5,280 bases of DNA from Comamonadaceae bacterium. GTDB lineage: Bacteria > Pseudomonadota > Gammaproteobacteria > Burkholderiales > Burkholderiaceae_C. The notes under the pieces are model-generated. The model was not told the origin of the DNA. It saw only the letters and a list, made by a program, of their open reading frames with translations, and did not search any database. Both the position numbers and the translations under genes were made by a program. Numbering within the stretch: the stretch's first letter is position 1; each line of letters begins with the position of its first letter. Positions 1-5,165 of this stretch are shown in pieces. The stretch covers positions 1 to 5,280 of the forward strand of contig CANGML010000135.1 of NCBI GenBank assembly GCA_947454585.1. The letters run 5' to 3'.

Positions 1-525
1 GGCCCACACGCCAGGACGACGTGGGTTGTTCGCCAGGGCGCAATGCTGCGAGAGCCGCCAGCCTGCACCCTCACCTTGCCCGCTGACCATATCGTCAAAG
101 CAGGCCTCCGTGATGTCGTCGGGTTGCTCAGCACCAAAATCTTCGCCCAAGGCAGGACCAGCCCACGTGATGGCGCCCGTTTTCGCAAGCAGGGCATTTT
201 GAAAGGCGGTGAAGTCACTCAAGCCCACAAACTGCGTGCCGTTGGTCACGGCTTTGGCCACTCGTTTGTAGTCAATGCCAGGCAGGATGCGGGTTAAACC
301 ATAGCCACCGCGGGTAATCAACGCCACATCTGCCCCACTGCCAGCGGCGCGGTGGATAGCTGACAAGCGGGTGGCATCGTCCCCAGCAAAACGGGTCACG
401 CTGCGCAGGGCGTCAGGGTCAATCTCGACCTCATGGCCCAATTTTTTCAGACGATGCACGCCTCTTTTGAACGCTGCTTTGTCGCGCACTGCGCCACTGG
501 GGGAATAGATGTAAATGTGAGCCAT
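1..525 (-). CDS. ldcA: LD-carboxypeptidase (peptidase S66, LdcA-like), 3' end missing
   Basis: This is the N-terminal 175 residues of a protein of the muramoyl-tetrapeptide LD-carboxypeptidase family. The family cleaves the terminal D-Ala from the L,D bond of cytoplasmic tetrapeptide during murein recycling. The reading frame is open from the ATG at 525 to the left edge. Recognisable blocks are an early beta strand IYIYSPSGAV (residues 4-13), TRGGYGLTRILPGIDY (71-86), and FVGLSDFTAFQNALL (99-113). The last contains Ser103 in the nucleophile-elbow position of S66 enzymes. Family members are about 300 residues, so the Glu and His of the catalytic triad lie outside the window. There is no signal peptide, consistent with a cytoplasmic enzyme. 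The gene starts 10 bases after the methyltransferase stop, with only a weak ribosome binding site. An in-frame GTG two codons upstream is an alternative start. Family assignment is solid; actual substrate is inferred. Confidence 0.88.
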   Translation of the reverse strand, partial: MAHIYIYSPSGAVRDKAAFKRGVHRLKKLGHEVEIDPDALRSVTRFAGDDATRLSAIHRAAGSGADVALITRGGYGLTRILPGIDYKRVAKAVTNGTQFVGLSDFTAFQNALLAKTGAITWAGPALGEDFGAEQPDDITEACFDDMVSGQGEGAGWRLSQHCALANNPRRPGVWA

Positions 526-535
526 GCCCACATTA

Positions 536-1210
536 TCAGCCGCGTTTGTAGTGCAACAAACGCCCTCGATAGACGCTCAGATCTTGCATGGGATTGTTCA
601 TCATGAGTTCCGTGACGGAAAAACCCATACCCGCCATGTCTTTATGAAAGGCGCTGCGGTTGCCACGGTTGGGGTCCACGATCAGCACTTCTGCGCCCTC
701 TGCCGCATGTTCTTGAATAAAGCCCGACAGCTGCGCCGGGTGGCTGCGCTCGTAGAGCACATCACTGGCGATGAGCAAGTCAAACATCCCCAGCCCCTTG
801 TTCACCCTGCCCCAGTTGCCTGTTTCGTAATGCAGCGGCGGTAGGTCGTTGAGCTGCAGATTGGCTTTTAAAAAAGTTTCGGTCAAGGGGTGGCAATCAC
901 TGGCCGTGATGTCGCCTTCTCGGCGGTGAATGACAAGGCTGGCCAAGCCCAAACCGCAGCCCACTTCCAACACGCGCTTGCCCCGCAAATCCCAGGTCTG
1001 CATCAAGTCAGCCAGCTTTTGTGCAGAGGGCCAGACCAAACCAAACAAGGGCCACGTGGCGGATGAAATACCCGCCTCCAGCGCGATGCCTAAGGGGTCG
1101 TAAAACTGCTGCTTGTCGAGCAAGGACCGAATTTGCAAATCTGCGCCACCGCCTACACCGACCCTCTGAAACTTCACTTCGTAACCGATGGGGGGTGTGG
1201 CATGGGGCAT
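536..1210 (-). CDS. Class I SAM-dependent methyltransferase (MTF16 / lysine-methyltransferase-like)
   Basis: A 224-residue Rossmann-fold methyltransferase. Motif I reads VLEVGCGLGLA (residues 80-90). An acidic SAM-ribose ligand follows in ITASDCHP (D105). The post-motif SDVLYE (149-154) matches the D-x-x-Y signature of the MTF16 group, which includes METTL21-type and ETF-beta lysine methyltransferases. The segment ATWPLFGLVWPSAQKLA (51-67) is the usual tryptophan-containing entry helix of that group. A protein lysine substrate is therefore possible, but the target cannot be read from the sequence. I chose the ATG at 1210 because it lies 2 bases after the tadA stop. The frame stays open to 1456, but that extra stretch lies inside tadA and encodes a low-complexity Ala/Arg/Cys-rich peptide unlike the family. 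The stop is doubled (TGATAA), and ldcA begins 10 bases on. Confidence 0.85.
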   Translation of the reverse strand: MPHATPPIGYEVKFQRVGVGGGADLQIRSLLDKQQFYDPLGIALEAGISSATWPLFGLVWPSAQKLADLMQTWDLRGKRVLEVGCGLGLASLVIHRREGDITASDCHPLTETFLKANLQLNDLPPLHYETGNWGRVNKGLGMFDLLIASDVLYERSHPAQLSGFIQEHAAEGAEVLIVDPNRGNRSAFHKDMAGMGFSVTELMMNNPMQDLSVYRGRLLHYKRG

Positions 1211-1212
1211 GT

Positions 1213-2223
1213 TTAACTTCGTAACAGGTGCGGCGTAGGTGCCGCCAGCAAGGTGCTGAGTGCACGTGGCCCCGCCCTGTGACCTGGGTCTGGATAAGGC
1301 GCATCGCTCAAGGCAGCGGGCAGCGCTGGCGCATCCAGCCAATGGATAGGCAAAGCAAGCTGGGCCAACAACGGGGCCATCACACGCGGCGCATGCAAGG
1401 CGACGGGCGCGGGCTGCACCCTGGCCAAAAACTCGCGCAACACTTGGGCATGCCAAGCGATGCGATGGGTTGTCACTTTTTTAGGCTTATCGGACAAACC
1501 AAAGCCAGGCAAATCCAACGCCATAACGGGCTCGTGAGACAACAGCTGCTCTGCATATTGAGCGCTCCAGCCCTCAAGCCCATGCAGATAAACATGGGGC
1601 GACACGTGGTGCGCTTGCCGATTGTCAAACCAATGCAGGCGCAAGCCGTCTAAAGCTGGCAAATCAGCCGTGAAGTGCGACAGCGCCAAGGGCAAGTCCA
1701 GCCCAGCTAACGCAGCATCGGGGGTTCGCAAGGCATCGTCTCGCAAGGGCACTTTGCTGCGTTGCTGCTGATCGCGGCGTTGTTCAAAAAAGCGTTGCAT
1801 GACCTGCGCACAATCGTCCGCCAGCACGCCACCTGTGACTTGGGTGTGGTGGTTGATTTGTGGGTGCGCGAACACATTGAGGACCGAGCCTGCCGCCCCC
1901 GTTTTGGGCTCAGTCGCGCCAAACACCACCCGCTTGAAACGTGCATGCAGCGCCGCGCCACTGCACATGGCACAAGGCTCCAGCGTGACGTACAAGGTGC
2001 AATCGTCTAACCGGTAGTTGCCCAGCGCTTGGGCAGCTGCCCGCATGGCATTGACTTCGGCGTGCGCTGTTGGATCGTGGCTGGACAGCGGTGCGTTGTG
2101 GCCAGCAGCAATCACCTGCCCTGCCCTCACCACCACGGCACCAACAGGCACCTCACCCGCATCGGCGGCAGCCTGCGCTTGGCGCAAGGCCATCTGCATA
2201 AAGCCAATGTCTTCCGCCGTCAT
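1213..2223 (-). CDS. tadA: tRNA adenosine(34) deaminase TadA with C-terminal alpha/beta-hydrolase-like extension
   Basis: Residues 1-155 are a full TadA, which deaminates A34 to inosine in tRNA-Arg(ACG). Zinc and catalytic residues are all present: H54-A-E56 in PTAHAEVNAM, and C84 and C87 in EPCAMCSGA. The family blocks EVPVGAVVV (24-32), NYRLDDCTLYVTLEPC (69-84) and KTGAAGS (107-113) are intact. The FFEQRR helix (145-150) resembles the tRNA-contacting C-terminus of the E. coli enzyme. E. coli TadA is 167 residues; this protein has 336. Residues about 190-270 resemble the start of an alpha/beta hydrolase: LHWFDNRQ, the oxyanion-type YLHGLEGWSAQY, then ALDLPGFGLSDKP. The nucleophile elbow is replaced by ALHAPRVM (275-282), and no downstream acid/His region is evident. 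The start ATG overlaps the preceding stop as ATGA, so translation is probably coupled. TadA function is near certain; the extension's role is unknown. Confidence 0.95.
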   Translation of the reverse strand: MTAEDIGFMQMALRQAQAAADAGEVPVGAVVVRAGQVIAAGHNAPLSSHDPTAHAEVNAMRAAAQALGNYRLDDCTLYVTLEPCAMCSGAALHARFKRVVFGATEPKTGAAGSVLNVFAHPQINHHTQVTGGVLADDCAQVMQRFFEQRRDQQQRSKVPLRDDALRTPDAALAGLDLPLALSHFTADLPALDGLRLHWFDNRQAHHVSPHVYLHGLEGWSAQYAEQLLSHEPVMALDLPGFGLSDKPKKVTTHRIAWHAQVLREFLARVQPAPVALHAPRVMAPLLAQLALPIHWLDAPALPAALSDAPYPDPGHRAGPRALSTLLAAPTPHLLRS

Positions 2224-2840
2224 GACTGAACCATGCCGAGCTTGACCATCCAGTCAGCCAAGACTTGCTCATCTGGGCTGCCTTGTGCGTAGGCCGCGTG
2301 CATGGCCACATGCGATTCAGGTCGATGTTGGTTCAATTTCAGCTTGCATTGAAGCTCAGTCACACGTAACTCAAAGGCAGCAATGCCGTTGAGCATCTTG
2401 TGTTGGTAGTCTTCAGGTAAGCCTCGCCATTGCGCGGCATAGGCAGGTTCGTGTTCGCCAATGAGTTGCTTGAGCAGACGGTCTTTGGCCTGTGGCTCCT
2501 CTACCAAGGTGGCCTCTACTTTGGCATGCACCGCCAAGTAGGTCCACGTGGGTACGCGTGTCAGATCGGGATACACCTGAGGGGACATGTAGGCCTGAGG
2601 GCCCATGAAAGTCACCAAGGCTTGGGGACGCGATTGCAGATAGCGCCAATGGGGGTTGGGTTTGGCACAGTGGCCGAGCAACACATGCTGGCCGTTTTTG
2701 TGGATCAGATGAAATGGCAGATGAGATACAAAAGGAAAACCTCCGTCATCCACACTGATCAGGCTGGCAAAAGGATAGGCCCGTATGAGAGCAAGCGCAT
2801 GGGCCTCATCTTTGGCATTGAACTGCGGAGGCAGATACAT
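2220..2840 (-). CDS. PaiB-family FMN-binding protein
   Basis: A 206-residue protein matching the PaiB / FMN-binding split-barrel family end to end. It has the MYLPPQF start, YPFASLISV (22-30), SHLPFHL (39-45), LLGHCAKPNPHW (54-65), FMGPQAYMSPQVYP (78-91), VPTWTYLAVHAKV (96-108) and the C-terminal KLKLNQHRPESH (166-177, usually KLSQNRPEAD). In Bacillus, PaiB is described as a negative regulator of sporulation and protease genes. Most proteobacterial members have no known function, and flavin or heme binding is the family property, so I give no symbol. It carries no DNA-binding domain. Length is normal for the family. It begins 9 bases after the VOC gene stop and its stop overlaps the tadA start in ATGA, so it sits inside the transcript. 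The ribosome binding site is weak. Confidence 0.88.
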   Translation of the reverse strand: MYLPPQFNAKDEAHALALIRAYPFASLISVDDGGFPFVSHLPFHLIHKNGQHVLLGHCAKPNPHWRYLQSRPQALVTFMGPQAYMSPQVYPDLTRVPTWTYLAVHAKVEATLVEEPQAKDRLLKQLIGEHEPAYAAQWRGLPEDYQHKMLNGIAAFELRVTELQCKLKLNQHRPESHVAMHAAYAQGSPDEQVLADWMVKLGMVQS

Positions 2841-2849
2841 GCGCTGGAG

Positions 2850-3221
2850 TTACTTTTGTGCGCTGAAGGCTGCGATTTTGTTGCCGTCTAAATCGCGGAA
2901 ATAGCACCCGTAGTAGCCGCCACCACGCATGCCTGGGGCGCCTTCATCTTGACCGCCCAGCTCAAGAGCTTTGGCGTGTAGGGCCTGAACCAGATCTTGA
3001 CTGGCCACCGACAACGCCACCATGTTGCCATTCCCGACGGTGGCAGGCTGACCGTCAAAGGGCTTGAGGACACTGAACATGGGCTGGCCGGGTTTGACGC
3101 CCCAACCAATGCCGCGGTCCATTTCAAAAAAACGTTTGCCGCCGACCAGCGCAAACAAGGCATCGTAAAACGCCGCTGCGCGAGACAGATCGTTGGTGCC
3201 GACGCTGGTGTGACTGATCAT
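2850..3221 (-). CDS. VOC (glyoxalase/bleomycin-resistance fold) family protein
   Basis: A 123-residue protein of the vicinal oxygen chelate superfamily with two beta-alpha-beta-beta-beta modules. The first begins MISHTSVGTNDLSRAAAFYDALF (residues 1-23). The second runs from NMVALSVASQDLVQALHAKALELGG (66-90) to YYGCYFRDLDGNKI (103-116). KPFDGQPATVGNG (53-65) and DEGAPGMR (92-99) are typical of a common proteobacterial subgroup of unknown substrate. H4 is kept, but the usual second His at the start of the second module is N/M (66-67), and the usual Glu after DGNK-I is A117, so canonical metal binding looks lost or altered. The start ATG is 3 bases after the infA stop, with no good ribosome binding site, implying reinitiation by ribosomes leaving infA. 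The fold is certain; activity is unknown. Confidence 0.88.
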   Translation of the reverse strand: MISHTSVGTNDLSRAAAFYDALFALVGGKRFFEMDRGIGWGVKPGQPMFSVLKPFDGQPATVGNGNMVALSVASQDLVQALHAKALELGGQDEGAPGMRGGGYYGCYFRDLDGNKIAAFSAQK

Positions 3222-3224
3222 GGA

Positions 3225-3485
3225 TTAAAAACGACGCTTGACGGCGGGGCCGCCTGGGGCCTTGCCTTCGATGTGACGGAAGGTCACACGGGCTTTGTTC
3301 ATGTCGTAGGGAGACAGTTCGACCGTGACCTTATCGCCTTCAATGATGCGGATGCGGTGCAAACGCATTTTGCCGGCGGTGTAAGCGATCAGTGAGTGAC
3401 CGTTTTCTAGGGTGACGCGGTAACGAGAGTCGGGCAAGACCTCGGTCACGACACCCTTCATTTCGATCATTTCTTCTTTTGCCAT
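3225..3485 (-). CDS. infA: Translation initiation factor IF-1 (extended, stand-alone type)
   Basis: An 86-residue OB-fold protein that binds the 30S A site during initiation with IF-2 and IF-3. It aligns over its length with the 72-residue E. coli IF-1: [18 protein letters not shown] (1-18), [20 protein letters not shown] (22-41), then [26 protein letters not shown] (45-70). A 16-residue basic, Gly/Pro-containing tail ending KRRF follows the usual C-terminus. It is not next to secY or rpmJ/rpsM here, whereas in many Burkholderiales one 72-residue infA lies in the ribosomal-protein cluster and a second longer copy stands elsewhere. This looks like the second kind, which is an inference since the rest of the genome is not visible. 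It is the first gene of the minus-strand run, with a candidate -10 box about 35 bases upstream. Confidence 0.95.
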   Translation of the reverse strand: MAKEEMIEMKGVVTEVLPDSRYRVTLENGHSLIAYTAGKMRLHRIRIIEGDKVTVELSPYDMNKARVTFRHIEGKAPGGPAVKRRF

Positions 3486-3519
3486 GTACTTTTGTGTTCT
3501 CTAATAAAAATAACCCTTT

Positions 3520-3525
3520 ATTGTA
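3520..3525 (-). promoter_or_regulatory. Candidate sigma-70 -10 box (TACAAT) for the infA operon
   Basis: On the minus strand the sequence reads TACAAT followed by AAAGGG, 34 bases upstream of the infA ATG, which would leave a short 5' leader. Five of six bases match TATAAT. No good -35 hexamer is seen 16-18 bases further up; that space is occupied by the GC-rich dyad at 3538-3551. The promoter may therefore be weak or activator dependent, or the call may be wrong. Confidence 0.4.
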
Positions 3526-3537
3526 GGCCGTTTGGTC

Positions 3538-3551
3538 GGGCAGCCCTGCCC
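3538..3551. repeat. Perfect 6-bp inverted repeat GGGCAG-CC-CTGCCC
   Basis: Two perfectly complementary 6-base arms are separated by 2 bases. They sit where the -35 region of the infA promoter would be. The position suits an operator, but a GC-rich dyad of this length can also occur by chance. There is no T-run after it on either strand, so it is not an intrinsic terminator. Confidence 0.35.
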
Positions 3552-3573
3552 TGTCGCCAAAGTATCAATTGCG

Positions 3574-3587
3574 CTGGCCAAAGCCAG
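3574..3587. repeat. Perfect 5-bp inverted repeat CTGGC-CAAA-GCCAG
   Basis: A short hairpin-capable dyad about 32 bases upstream of the candidate -10 box of the plus-strand oxidoreductase gene. It could be an operator or activator site for either divergent gene. There is no direct evidence beyond symmetry and location. Confidence 0.3.
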
Positions 3588-3619
3588 TTGAGCAGGGTGT
3601 TCACTGAGATGCAAATTTC

Positions 3620-3625
3620 TATACT
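3620..3625 (+). promoter_or_regulatory. Candidate sigma-70 -10 box (TATACT) for the SAF-domain oxidoreductase
   Basis: TATACT matches TATAAT at five of six positions and lies 28 bases before the ATG at 3654, leaving room for a leader of about 20 bases with the ribosome binding site. The -35 position holds only a poor match (TGTTCA at 3598-3603, 16-base spacer), so activation by a regulator is possible. Confidence 0.45.
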
Positions 3626-3640
3626 GTTTTCACATTTCTC

Positions 3641-3646
3641 AAGGAG
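3641..3646 (+). promoter_or_regulatory. Strong Shine-Dalgarno AAGGAG deciding the start at 3654
   Basis: AAGGAG is followed by 7 bases and then ATG. This is the best ribosome binding site in the window. It fixes the start of the oxidoreductase at 3654, although the frame is open upstream to 3492. It contrasts with the weak sites of the minus-strand genes. Confidence 0.9.
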
Positions 3647-3653
3647 CCCCGAC

Positions 3654-4997
3654 ATGAATCTCCATGCCAAATTACGACAACGTCAAGCCGACAACCGCCC
3701 TATCCGCATCGGCTTAATTGGGGCCGGTAAATTTGGCTCCATGTATCTGGCCCAAATTCCGCGCACACCTGGCGTGCATGTGGTGGGCATTGCCGATTTA
3801 TCGCCCAGCGCCGCGCGCACCAACCTCGAGCGCGTTGGGTGGGACCTCCAGAAAACACAAGCCAAGACGGTGGACCAAGCGATCCAAGAAGGCAGCACCT
3901 GCATCACCGAGGATTGGCAAACTGTGGTGCGGCACCCCGCCATTGATGTCATTGTGGAATGCACGGGGTCGCCCTTGCATGCGGTCGATCACATCCTCGA
4001 AGCGTTTGCCCATGGCAAACATGTGGTGAACGTGACGGTGGAGGCCGATGCCTTTTGTGGTCCTTTGTTGGCCAAACGGGCCCAAGCTGCTGGCGTGGTG
4101 TATTCGATGGCGTTTGGCGACCAACCCGCCTTGATTTGTGATTTGGTCGATTGGGCTCGCACCTGCGGCTTCCCTGTGGTGGCGGCGGGTCGCGGTCACA
4201 AATGGTTGCCACACTTTTGTGAATCGACACCAGAGACGGTCTGGGGCCATTACGGTTTAACACCTGAACAAGCCCAGCGTGGCGGCTTGAACCCCAAGAT
4301 GTTCAATAGCTTTTTGGACGGCTCTAAACCCTCGATTGAGAGCACCGCTGTGTCCAACGCCACTGGACTGGGTGTGCCCAGCAACGGCCTGTTGTACCCA
4401 CCCGCCAGCGTCGAAGACATTCCCTTTGTCACACGGCCCATCTCGGAGGGCGGCGTGCTGGAACGCAAAGGCATGGTGGAAGTGATTTCTTCCCTCGAGA
4501 AAGACGGTCGAAAAATACCCTATGACATTCGCATGGGGGTCTGGGTCACGGTCGAAGCAGAAACCGACTACATCAAAAACTGCTTTGAAGAGTACAACGC
4601 CCACACCGACCCCTCCGGTCGCTACTTCACGCTTTACAAGCGCTGGCATTTGATTGGCTTGGAGGTTGGCGTCAGTGTGGCCAGCGTGGCACTGCGTCAA
4701 GAGCCTACGGGCGTCGCCATGAACTGGAATGCCGACGTGGTGGCAACAGCCAAACGCGACTTGCGTCCCGGAGAGTTGCTCGATGGTGAAGGCGGTTACA
4801 CCGTCTGGGGAAAGCTGCTGCCAGCCACCACCTCCCATAAGATGGGAGGATTACCCCTTGGATTGGCGCATGGCGTCAAGGTGGTGCGCCCTGTGGCCAA
4901 AGGCCAAAGCCTGTGTTGGGATGATGTCGCGATGGACACCACCACCCATGCCTACAAAATTCGCCGTGAGATGGAGGGTTTTATTCCCACTCAATAG
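3654..4997 (+). CDS. NAD(P)-dependent oxidoreductase, homoserine-dehydrogenase-like with C-terminal SAF domain
   Basis: A 447-residue cytoplasmic protein of the COG4091 type. The N-terminal Rossmann fold shows IRIGLIGAGKFGSMYLAQI (17-35) with the dinucleotide glycines in GAGKFG, then VVGIADLSP (43-51) and DVIVECTGSPLHAVDHILEAF (98-118). This is the arrangement seen in homoserine dehydrogenase and Gfo/Idh/MocA enzymes. The middle (about 155-350) has conserved-looking blocks SMAFGDQPALICDLVDWA and GRGHKWLPH and is probably the substrate and dimer domain. The end (about 358-430) is SAF-like: VVATAKRDLRPGELLDGEGGYTVWGKL, then HGVKVVRPVAKGQSLCWDDV. The substrate is unknown; relatives are usually annotated only as oxidoreductases. 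The gene is single, divergent from infA, and followed by AT-rich sequence without a clear terminator, so no pathway partner is visible here. The family assignment is confident; the reaction is not. Confidence 0.9.
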   Translation: MNLHAKLRQRQADNRPIRIGLIGAGKFGSMYLAQIPRTPGVHVVGIADLSPSAARTNLERVGWDLQKTQAKTVDQAIQEGSTCITEDWQTVVRHPAIDVIVECTGSPLHAVDHILEAFAHGKHVVNVTVEADAFCGPLLAKRAQAAGVVYSMAFGDQPALICDLVDWARTCGFPVVAAGRGHKWLPHFCESTPETVWGHYGLTPEQAQRGGLNPKMFNSFLDGSKPSIESTAVSNATGLGVPSNGLLYPPASVEDIPFVTRPISEGGVLERKGMVEVISSLEKDGRKIPYDIRMGVWVTVEAETDYIKNCFEEYNAHTDPSGRYFTLYKRWHLIGLEVGVSVASVALRQEPTGVAMNWNADVVATAKRDLRPGELLDGEGGYTVWGKLLPATTSHKMGGLPLGLAHGVKVVRPVAKGQSLCWDDVAMDTTTHAYKIRREMEGFIPTQ

Positions 4998-5165
4998 TTA
5001 CTCGGTTAAAAAACATATATAAATCATATAGTTACAGTCACCAAAACAAGTGCGTGTAACTTTTGTGTAACTTGACTGAGTTGGGACTGATTTTAACAAA
5101 GCAAAATCCTATTCGTTTTCAACGCTTAATTTTAACGCTGTTACACAGGTTGCGGAAAAAATAAA
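4998..5165. other. AT-rich non-coding tail with TGTAAC/GTTACA repeats
   Basis: Between the oxidoreductase stop and the edge frame there is no credible gene. The word TGTAAC or its complement occurs at 5031-5036, 5055-5060, 5066-5071 and 5140-5145, and again at 5266-5271 beyond this stretch. Short pairs of ATTTTAAC (5090 and 5129) and AACGCT (5121 and 5134) are also present. G+C is about 37%, against about 60% in the adjacent gene. A weak bulged stem can form between CAGTCA (5035-5040) and TGACTG (5073-5078), but it lacks a T-run. Confidence 0.6.
5054..5071 (+). promoter_or_regulatory. Direct repeat GTGTAAC-TTTT-GTGTAAC, possible response-regulator box
   Basis: Two identical 7-base units are separated by four T residues, giving an 11-base period. 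This is the architecture of sites for OmpR/PhoB-family response regulators (7-base direct repeats with a 4-base AT spacer), although the unit is not the Pho-box CTGTCAT. An inverted copy with one more matching base (GTTACACA) lies at 5140-5147. No gene start lies close downstream within the window, which weakens the reading. Confidence 0.35.

Larger units (their letters stand above)
1..3485 (-). other. Probable six-gene operon headed by infA
   Basis: Six genes in one direction have junctions of 3, 9, -4, 2 and 10 bases, with no room for internal promoters or terminators between them. None of the five downstream starts has a clear Shine-Dalgarno. That fits translational coupling or reinitiation, especially at TAATCCATG (infA to VOC) and ATGA (paiB-like to tadA). 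The transcript would start in the divergent region upstream of 3485 and continue beyond the left edge. The co-transcription claim is an inference from spacing. Confidence 0.7.

Noticed and set aside
524..844. 106-codon plus-strand open frame
   Set aside because: It is antisense to the methyltransferase gene with its clear SAM motifs; no family resemblance.
1211..1456. N-terminal extension of the methyltransferase to an ATG at 1456
   Set aside because: It lies wholly inside tadA, encodes an Ala/Arg/Cys-rich peptide unlike the family, and the ATG at 1210 sits right after the tadA stop.
2430..2891. 153-codon plus-strand open frame
   Set aside because: It is antisense to the PaiB-like gene and spans its junction with the VOC gene; no domain or ribosome binding site is seen.
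3492..3653. N-terminal extension of the SAF-domain oxidoreductase
   Set aside because: The ATG at 3654 has an ideal AAGGAG site, and the upstream codons run through the divergent promoter region and do not resemble the family.
4257..4838. 193-codon minus-strand open frame
   Set aside because: It is antisense to the well-supported oxidoreductase gene, has no recognisable domain, and its Gly/His/Val/Phe-rich composition is typical of a shadow frame.
5012..5030. TATAT-AAATC-ATATA dyad after the oxidoreductase stop
   Set aside because: The stem is only A-T pairs and too weak to terminate; such symmetry is common in AT-rich DNA.
5035..5078. Stem CAGTCA/TGACTG with inner CAAAA/TTTTG as a terminator for the oxidoreductase gene
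   Set aside because: The stem is short, strongly bulged and not followed by a T-run, so it does not qualify as an intrinsic terminator.
5063..5164. Short plus-strand frame starting TTG in the AT-rich tail, leader-peptide-like
   Set aside because: No Shine-Dalgarno, a rare start codon and no downstream plus-strand gene in view.
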